DNA of 8,993 nucleotides from Rickettsia typhi (GTDB taxonomy: Bacteria > Pseudomonadota > Alphaproteobacteria > Rickettsiales > Rickettsiaceae): contig CAMCTQ010000043.1 of the NCBI GenBank assembly GCA_945878545.1, positions 1 through 8,993 of the forward strand, given 5' to 3'. Both the position numbers and the translations under genes were made by a program. Below the pieces are notes generated by a model. That model did not search any database, was not told the DNA's origin, and worked only from the letters and a program-made list of their open reading frames with translations. Position 1 is the first letter of the stretch. The number at the start of each line of letters is the position of its first letter. Of the stretch, positions 1 through 4,757 are shown piece after piece.

Positions 1-257
1 ATACTGATAGTAAGTATTTGCAGCTTGGTATTACAAAATGGATTCATAATTGGTGTGTTAATAATTGGCGTAAGAGTGACAACAAACCGGTTAAGAATGC
101 CCAGTTGTGGCAAAACTTACAGAATGAAATTACTAAACATGATATTGTGTGGCATTGGGTAAAGGGGCATTCGGATAATTATGGTAACATAATAGCCGAT
201 AGATTAGCTCTGCAAGGCAAGGAAATGGCGAGGCAAGAAATTAAATGTCGTTCATAG
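1..257 (+). CDS. rnhA: Ribonuclease HI, C-terminal part (5' end outside window)
   Basis: RNase HI cuts the RNA strand of RNA/DNA hybrids in the cytoplasm, removing R-loops and helping with primer removal. The reading frame is open from base 3 and 84 codons are visible before the TAG at 255-257. The first visible residues, TDSKYLQLGITKWIHNW, match the E. coli region around Asp70 (TDSQYV..GITQWIHNW). Further on are KPVKNAQLW, the WVKGH segment carrying the catalytic-loop His (visible residue 56, E. coli His124) and the last carboxylate Asp (visible residue 66, E. coli Asp134). The Asp10 and Glu48 equivalents lie upstream of the window. The C-terminus is only about 18 residues beyond that last Asp, as in compact bacterial RNases HI. 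A TTG at 18 is not a real start, because the conserved frame continues upstream. The stop lies 13 bp inside the next gene, suggesting co-transcription. Confidence 0.96.
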   Translation, partial: TDSKYLQLGITKWIHNWCVNNWRKSDNKPVKNAQLWQNLQNEITKHDIVWHWVKGHSDNYGNIIADRLALQGKEMARQEIKCRS

Positions 258-574
258 ATAAATTATTAGTTAGGATTTTTACTAAAAAAGTTGGAGAAGA
301 TGATTTTGGTAATGAGTATTGTGTGAGTCTTGTTAAAAAGCACTTAGGCAAAAATAAGAGGTTAGTTATTTATAACGGTCTTAATTTATCCTCTAAAGTT
401 CCTCCTATGTGGCATGCGTGGCTTCATTATATGAGTGATGAAATTCCAAGCGACGAAAAGAAACTGCCATGGCAGAAGAATTACCAGCCAAATCTAACCG
501 GGACAAAATATGCTTATGAACCGTCGAAATTGAGCGACAAATCACCTGTTTATAATGAATGGAAGCCGAAATAA
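245..574 (+). CDS. NDUFA12 family NADH:ubiquinone oxidoreductase accessory subunit (17.2 kDa type)
   Basis: This 109-residue protein matches the NDUFA12/B17.2 family, the alphaproteobacterial and mitochondrial accessory subunit of respiratory complex I at the inner membrane. Family hallmarks are visible in order: VGEDDFGNEY (residues 16-25), RLVIYNG (39-45), SSKVPPMWHAWLHY (49-62) and a tryptophan/proline-rich tail with WQKNYQPNLTGT (76-87) and YEPSK. There is no signal peptide or membrane helix, consistent with a peripheral subunit on the matrix/cytoplasmic side. The ATG at 245 lies inside the end of rnhA, and GGCGAGG at 227-233, about 11 nt upstream, is a plausible ribosome binding site. 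The length is normal for the bacterial family. The paralogous mitochondrial assembly factor NDUFAF2 is related, so a role in assembly rather than as a structural subunit cannot be excluded from sequence alone. Confidence 0.93.
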   Translation: MSFIDKLLVRIFTKKVGEDDFGNEYCVSLVKKHLGKNKRLVIYNGLNLSSKVPPMWHAWLHYMSDEIPSDEKKLPWQKNYQPNLTGTKYAYEPSKLSDKSPVYNEWKPK

Positions 575-589
575 TACGAGATTTTTTTT

Positions 590-1045
590 ATGCAACAAAG
601 AGTAATCGAAACAATAGTGGGTTTTATAGTCATCTGCTTGGCTTTATTTTCTTTTGTTTTTTTCTATAAAGTTAGTGATTCTTCAAAAGAAAGTGATGGA
701 TATTTCTTAAATGCTTATTTCCAGAATATTGAGGGTTTGTCGGAGGGTAACGATGTTAAACTTTCTGGAATTAAAGTAGGTTATATTGATAATTTGAGTT
801 TAGAAAATGGTACTTATTTTGCCGTTGCAAAACTGAGGATAAGAAAGGGTATAGATATTCCATCTGATTCAAGAGCGATAGTTTCTACTAGTGGATTATT
901 AGGCGGGAAATATATAAGAATAAATCCTGGTGCTGCAGATGATAATTTACAAGAAAATGGTAAGATTAAATTTACTCAATCATCTATTAACATTGAGGAT
1001 TTGATTGGTAAACTAATGTATTCCTTAACAAGTAAAGCCAATTGA
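590..1045 (+). CDS. mlaD: Outer membrane lipid asymmetry protein MlaD (MCE domain)
   Basis: MlaD is the periplasmic, inner-membrane-anchored MCE subunit of the MlaFEDB ABC transporter, which moves phospholipids between the inner and outer membranes. The 151-residue protein has a single N-terminal hydrophobic anchor (about 6-25), then one MCE domain (about 37-115) with the family signatures GLSEGNDVKLSGIKVGYI (49-66) and GLLGGKYIRINPG (102-114). The tail (130-147) contains a short helix-like segment SINIEDLIGKLMYSL, as in MlaD proteins that form the hydrophobic central pore of the hexamer. The length is typical for alphaproteobacterial MlaD (E. coli 183 aa). It starts 15 bp after the NDUFA12 gene with only a weak purine stretch (CGAG) upstream and is probably translated from the same message. 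The partner genes mlaE and mlaF are not next to it here. Confidence 0.93.
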   Translation: MQQRVIETIVGFIVICLALFSFVFFYKVSDSSKESDGYFLNAYFQNIEGLSEGNDVKLSGIKVGYIDNLSLENGTYFAVAKLRIRKGIDIPSDSRAIVSTSGLLGGKYIRINPGAADDNLQENGKIKFTQSSINIEDLIGKLMYSLTSKAN

Positions 1046-1096
1046 TTTGAATTATTATGAGTCGTTACTTGCTTTCCTAATGCGTGACTTATGATT

Positions 1097-1126
1097 TTGT
1101 TTTTTTACCTCGGATTAACTATAGAT
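1097..1126 (+). promoter_or_regulatory. Weak sigma-70-like promoter candidate before the O-antigen ligase gene
   Basis: TTGTTT at 1097-1102 and TATAGA at 1120-1125 are 17 bp apart, an ideal spacing, but the -35 matches only 3 of 6 consensus bases and the -10 matches 4 of 6. It sits in the 138-bp gap between mlaD and the ligase gene, where a new transcript is plausible. The local DNA is AT-rich, so chance matches are common. The seven-T run at 1100-1106 could instead belong to a weak terminator. Confidence 0.3.
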
Positions 1127-1183
1127 ATTTTAAAATAAGTTTGTAATACTTCCAAAAGTTTTCCTAGACTTTAGCAAGATTTT

Positions 1184-2416
1184 TTGGTAGTTTTGCTGAA
1201 ATTTATGGTGTTCTTAGTGTTAGTGGAAAAACTCTTTTTAGGTCTCCTATTCATAATACCACTTGTTGGTTTATATTCGGGGTTATCGCTTGCAGCGACT
1301 GTTCCCCTTTTTTTCTTTTTATGTTTGTTTTATGTTAGAAAACTCTTAGAGTTTAGAGTTATGGATCATAAGCTCGAGATGATTTTAATTCTGTGGATTA
1401 TAGCGAGTTCTTTCTGGTCAATAAGTTTTGTAAATAGTTTCTTTTCGGCGATAAAATTTATAACTGAATTTTTAATTGGATTGCTTGTAATTCGAAATAT
1501 AGCAAAAGTAAATATTGCTGAATCGAAGATAGAAAATACCATAATGCTTTCTTTATTAGCTTCAATAGTGATTTTTGCTATTGAGTATCTAACTAATGGC
1601 AGCGTTAGTTTGCTTTTTAGAGAATTGGTGCAAAAAAAAGAATCGCATATATTCTTCCTACATAATCTAGATAGAGGAATAGCATTATTAACATTGTTGT
1701 CATGGGTAGTGATAGGTGTATTTCTTAAGAGAGCAAGCAGAGTAAGTGCTTTGCTAGTTTATTTTACGTTATTACCAGTTCTGATTTTTTCTGATAATTT
1801 AGCTGCGCTAGTTGCTCATGTTATTGGAGGTCTTGTTTTTGTTGTTACTAGATTAACAATATTAAAAAATCCTAAAATACTATGTTTTTTGTTTCTAGTT
1901 TGTAGTGTTCTGATGATAATCTTTGCTTTTAAAGTGAACGCACTTGAAGTAGCTCAAACAAACGATAGTTTACCTTTGTCGGCAAAGCATCGTCTTTTTA
2001 TTTGGAATTTTGTTGCTGAAAATTCTCAAGATCATCCTATTTTAGGTATTGGGTTTAATGCATCAAGGCAATTCCCTGTAGAAGAAGAGCAAATTATAAA
2101 GTTGTTTGGTATTAACTTAAACCCTTTGCCATTACATCCACATAACAATATTATGCAAGTTTATTTTGAACTTGGTTTTATAGGGTTGATTTTCTACTTA
2201 AGCTTAGCATGTAAATATTTATTGATCATTGGTAAGAATTATAGAACAACAAATGTTGTAAGCAAGGATCTTATGTGTGCTTTATACGCCTGCTTTAGTG
2301 TTTATTTTATTATTGCTATGATTTCTTATAGTGTATGGCAAAGCTGGTGGGTATCTACTGCTCTGTTTATAGCTGCTTTATGTTCAATGCTTATTGTTCC
2401 AAAAGTTAATTCTTAA
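1184..2416 (+). CDS. O-antigen ligase / Wzy-WaaL family polytopic membrane protein
   Basis: The 410-residue protein has about 11-12 hydrophobic segments and one large extracytoplasmic loop (about 251-322), the layout of the O-antigen ligase/polymerase (Wzy_C) family. These inner-membrane enzymes transfer or polymerise undecaprenol-linked glycan on the periplasmic face, WaaL attaching it to lipid A-core. Recognisable motifs are NLDRG (161-165, with the Arg that is functionally important in WaaL), RLFIWNFVAENSQDHPILGIG (270-290), and LHPHNNIMQVYFELGFIG (317-334) with the HPHN histidines of the proposed active site. The long loop before HPHN and the following helix pair are typical. The start is uncertain: TTG at 1184 gives 410 residues and ATG at 1205 gives 403, and neither has a clear ribosome binding site. 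Sequence alone does not separate ligase from polymerase. Other surface-glycan genes are not adjacent. Confidence 0.82.
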   Translation: MVVLLKFMVFLVLVEKLFLGLLFIIPLVGLYSGLSLAATVPLFFFLCLFYVRKLLEFRVMDHKLEMILILWIIASSFWSISFVNSFFSAIKFITEFLIGLLVIRNIAKVNIAESKIENTIMLSLLASIVIFAIEYLTNGSVSLLFRELVQKKESHIFFLHNLDRGIALLTLLSWVVIGVFLKRASRVSALLVYFTLLPVLIFSDNLAALVAHVIGGLVFVVTRLTILKNPKILCFLFLVCSVLMIIFAFKVNALEVAQTNDSLPLSAKHRLFIWNFVAENSQDHPILGIGFNASRQFPVEEEQIIKLFGINLNPLPLHPHNNIMQVYFELGFIGLIFYLSLACKYLLIIGKNYRTTNVVSKDLMCALYACFSVYFIIAMISYSVWQSWWVSTALFIAALCSMLIVPKVNS

Positions 2417-2522
2417 ACTTTCTCTATCTATCATCTCGTTTCTCCGTTTTAAAATCAACGAGTACATAACTTAACCTGGACTAATGATCTACTTGGCGTC
2501 CATATATAACGATTCTTCTTGT

Positions 2523-3857
2523 TTAAGCAACCTTTAACCTCTTGAGTATTTCTTCTCTACTAAGCAATGGGAGCAAATTTTTTAATTCAGGCCCGTTATC
2601 CATACCTGTTAAGGCTAGCCTTAGCGGCATAAACAGATCCTTACCTTTTTTTCCGGATTCTGCAGATATTATTTTGGTCCAATTACTCCAAGTATCTTGA
2701 TTAATTATTTCTGGCAGAGTTTTAGCTGCAATCACTAAAAGCTGATGATCCGGAACTTCCACTCTTTTTGGATTCCCGCAGATCTCCCACCAATCTTTAA
2801 TATCTGATATTTTTTGCAAATTGGGACGTACAGCAAGCCAAAATTTCTCATCGATCTGATTGAGCCCCATTAAAACAAGTTTTTCTTTGACGTCCTTATA
2901 TTCAAGATGAATTATTAGTTTGTGATTTAAAAGCTGTAATTCTTCAGGCAAATATGTCGTTGGACTTTTAGAATAAGAAGAAATATCGAATTTACTTAAG
3001 AGCTCTTGCATATTATAATTTGGCACCACAGGATTAGCAGAACCAATTTTGCTAAAAAAACTATTTATAGCCATAGCTTCAAGATTTTCTTTATCGCGCA
3101 AAGCGGCTATTTCAAAACCGCCTTCCCGTTTTGAAATCTTGTCATCTTTAGTTTTAACAAGACTTAAATGCCCAAAATTGGGGATATTTGCTTCAAAAGC
3201 TTCGAACATCTGGATTTGAACAGCTGTATTACTAACATGATCCTCACCCCTTATAATATGCGAAATTTCATAGTCAATATCATCGATTGTAGAACATAAC
3301 ATATAAGTCATGGTACCATCAGCACGAATAATAATAGGATCACTTAAATTGCTGCCCTGATAAGATATAGTGCCTTTTACCATGTCTTGCCACTTTATCT
3401 CTGAGTCCTGAATCATAAATCTATAATGCGGCTTTCTACCAGTTTGCTCATAATTATTTATTTGCTCTTTTGTCAGCTTCAAAGCTGCCCTATCATATAT
3501 AGGAGGCAAGGCCCGTGATAGCTGAAGTTTTCTTTTTACCGCTAGCTCTTCTGGAGTTTCATAACACGCATATAACCTTCCACTTTCCAAAAGAATTTTT
3601 TTAGCTTTCAGATAATGATCTAGCCTACTATTTTGGTTAAAACTCTCATCCCATTCAAGACCAAGCCACTTCAGATCTCTAATAATCGCATTTTTATATT
3701 CTTCTGTACTTCTTGTTATATCAGTATCATCAATTCTGAGAATAAATTTTCCGTTATTCTTCCTAGCATATAACCAGTTAATTAGCGCTGTTCTGGCGTT
3801 TCCTACATGCAGAAATCCTGTTGGAGATGGCGCAAATCTAGTAATAACTTTTTTCAT
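2523..3857 (-). CDS. gltX: Glutamate-tRNA ligase (GltX, KISKR-type)
   Basis: This class I aminoacyl-tRNA synthetase charges tRNA with glutamate in the cytoplasm. From the ATG at 3857 it is 444 residues. The N-terminal Rossmann fold has [18 protein letters not shown] (7-24, the HIGH-type motif) and RIDDTD (41-46). Next come [23 protein letters not shown] (185-207) and the KMSKS-type loop [10 protein letters not shown] (238-247). The C-terminal anticodon-binding domain contains [17 protein letters not shown] (402-418). The zinc-binding cysteines of E. coli GluRS are not present; only Cys98 remains. The frame stays open 18 codons upstream to 3911, but that stretch encodes part of a palindromic repeat, and homology begins at [12 protein letters not shown], so the inner ATG is preferred. 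Many alphaproteobacteria have two GltX paralogues with different tRNA preference. The divergent KISKREGG loop suggests this is the less canonical one (inference). Confidence 0.95.
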   Translation of the reverse strand: MKKVITRFAPSPTGFLHVGNARTALINWLYARKNNGKFILRIDDTDITRSTEEYKNAIIRDLKWLGLEWDESFNQNSRLDHYLKAKKILLESGRLYACYETPEELAVKRKLQLSRALPPIYDRAALKLTKEQINNYEQTGRKPHYRFMIQDSEIKWQDMVKGTISYQGSNLSDPIIIRADGTMTYMLCSTIDDIDYEISHIIRGEDHVSNTAVQIQMFEAFEANIPNFGHLSLVKTKDDKISKREGGFEIAALRDKENLEAMAINSFFSKIGSANPVVPNYNMQELLSKFDISSYSKSPTTYLPEELQLLNHKLIIHLEYKDVKEKLVLMGLNQIDEKFWLAVRPNLQKISDIKDWWEICGNPKRVEVPDHQLLVIAAKTLPEIINQDTWSNWTKIISAESGKKGKDLFMPLRLALTGMDNGPELKNLLPLLSREEILKRLKVA

Positions 3858-3885
3858 ATAAAATTTTAATTGTTTTTTAATTCTG

Positions 3886-4073
3886 GATCCCCGCCTACGC
3901 GGGGATGACACCTAACGTCTCTTTCGAATGGATGACACCTCTTATGTCTCATACACTTCTCTTGTCGCTCCCGCTTCCCCCAATGTCATTCCCGAGCTTT
4001 TCTTTTGTCATTCCCGCGTAGGCGGGAATCTAGCAATTAAGCCTAGATCCTTTCCTCCGAGGGGATGACATCC
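3886..4073. repeat. Palindromic repeat module, copy A (between gltX and the GIY-YIG gene)
   Basis: About 190 bp, matched in direct orientation by copy B at 4388-4617. It opens with a 24-bp hairpin element at 3886-3909 (8-bp stem 3887-3894/3899-3906, 4-nt loop) and contains a second hairpin element in the opposite orientation at 4007-4030 (8-bp stem 4010-4017/4022-4029, loop GTAG). Between them are partial units such as GGATGACACCT (3930-3940) and GTCATTCCCG (3985-3994). Together with the last codons of the GIY-YIG gene this fills the 185-bp gap between the two minus-strand genes. I see no further gene in it. The element resembles the dispersed GTCATTCCCGCG-type palindromes known from many Proteobacteria. 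Confidence 0.88.
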
Positions 4074-4372
4074 ATAGTCTCTTCTGCAAACATTTTTGCA
4101 TATAAATCTTCCCATTCAGGGTTATACTGTTCTATCAATTTCAGCTTCCAACTTCGATTCCACTTTTTTATACATTTTTCTCTGTAAATCGCTGCATGTA
4201 CATCGTTAAATTCTTCAGTATAAATAAGTTTATTAATATCATATTTTTTAGTAAAGCCATCAATTAATTTTTGTTTATGTTCGTAAACACGACGCACCAA
4301 ATTATTTGTGACACCGACATATAGTGCTCCATTACGTTTGGAACAAAGTATATAAACCCAATAGCTATTCAT
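4043..4372 (-). CDS. GIY-YIG nuclease family protein (UPF0213/YhbQ-like)
   Basis: A 109-residue single-domain GIY-YIG endonuclease-like protein. The domain fills residues 3-90: VYIL (6-9, the GIY strand with Tyr7), LYVGVT (17-22, the YIG strand), NLVRRVYEHK (24-33, with candidate catalytic Arg27), GFTKKY (39-44) and IYREKCIKKWNR (62-73, with Glu65 as the expected metal ligand), ending in the common NPEWEDLY (84-91). All expected catalytic residues are present, so it is probably an active nuclease. The family is small and abundant in bacteria, and its biological role is poorly established. The last ten residues (MDVIPSEERI) are encoded by palindromic repeat sequence (copy A), beyond where the conserved family usually ends. 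The gene lies between two long direct repeats, which suggests a mobile or repeat-associated unit. No convincing ribosome binding site precedes the ATG. Confidence 0.9.
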   Translation of the reverse strand: MNSYWVYILCSKRNGALYVGVTNNLVRRVYEHKQKLIDGFTKKYDINKLIYTEEFNDVHAAIYREKCIKKWNRSWKLKLIEQYNPEWEDLYAKMFAEETMDVIPSEERI

Positions 4373-4387
4373 ATATTATTATCCTAA

Positions 4388-4617
4388 GATCCCCGCTTAC
4401 GCGGGGATGACCACCTAACGTCTCTTTCGAAGGGATGACACCTCTCTATGTCTCATACACTTTAACTCTTGTCGATCCCGCTTTCCCCAATGTCATTCCC
4501 GCTCCTTCTTTTGTCATCCTTGTGTTTTCTTTTGTGTCATTCCCGCGCAGACGGGAATCCAGCAATAAACCCAGCCCCCCTTCGAGAGGATGACACCCAA
4601 GTTCCTATAAGGGGATG
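4388..4617. repeat. Palindromic repeat module, copy B (upstream of the GIY-YIG gene)
   Basis: An imperfect direct repeat of copy A. The first roughly 110 bp align with only scattered substitutions and a few 1-3 bp indels, including shared words CACCTAACGTCTCTTTCGAA and TGTCTCATACACTT. It has the same architecture: a hairpin element at 4388-4411 (8-bp stem 4389-4396/4401-4408, loop TTAC) and an inverted partner at 4536-4559 (7-bp stem 4539-4545/4552-4558). Half-elements GTCATTCCCGC (4492-4502) and TGTCATCC (4512-4519) lie between, and further half-sites GGATGACAC (4588-4596) and GGGGATGATAC (4611-4621) follow. It occupies most of the 385-bp gap before flgE. I see no gene in it. Confidence 0.88.
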
Positions 4618-4690
4618 ATACATACAGCTCAGCAGAATATCATCGCTTGAAAACAATAACAATATAAAAAAATTTCTAAAAAAAATTTTT

Positions 4691-4707
4691 TTGGCACGAT
4701 TTATGCC
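4691..4707 (+). promoter_or_regulatory. Sigma-54 (RpoN)-type promoter for flgE
   Basis: TTGGCACGATTTATGCC has an exact -24 block (TTGGCACG) and a -12 block ATGC, with the invariant GG (4693-4694) and GC (4705-4706) separated by exactly 10 bp as sigma-54 requires. Transcription would start near 4718, giving a leader of about 40 nt before the flgE ATG. A 14-bp A7T7 palindrome (4679-4692) abuts the -24 block and would bend the DNA or act as an AT-rich upstream element. In other alphaproteobacteria, such as Caulobacter, hook genes are sigma-54 dependent. The TTGGCA could also be a sigma-70 -35 box, but no good -10 lies 16-18 bp downstream. Confidence 0.6.
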
Positions 4708-4757
4708 TCTACGAATATTAGTTGGATAAATTTAACTTAAAATAACAATGGAAAACT

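Noticed and set aside
1057..1106. Rho-independent terminator after mlaD
   Set aside because: A T7 run exists at 1100-1106, but the only preceding stem (TGAGTC/GACTTA) is 6 bp with a G-U pair, a 22-nt loop and 8 or so bases between stem and T-run.
2435..2502. Bidirectional terminator between the O-antigen ligase gene and gltX
   Set aside because: Only short inverted repeats with 16-nt loops (CTCGTT/AACGAG at 2435-2462 and TGGAC/GTCCA at 2477-2502) and no adjoining T-run; too weak to call.
3858..3911. Upstream start of gltX at 3911
   Set aside because: The extra 18 residues are encoded by repeat DNA and precede the universally conserved N-terminus RFAPSPTG.
3886..4617. CRISPR-like array
   Set aside because: The repeated words are irregularly spaced and in both orientations, with no unique spacers of constant length and no cas genes.
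4691..4721. Sigma-70 promoter for flgE using TTGGCA as -35
   Set aside because: No good -10 hexamer at 16-18 bp; the sigma-54 reading matches far better.
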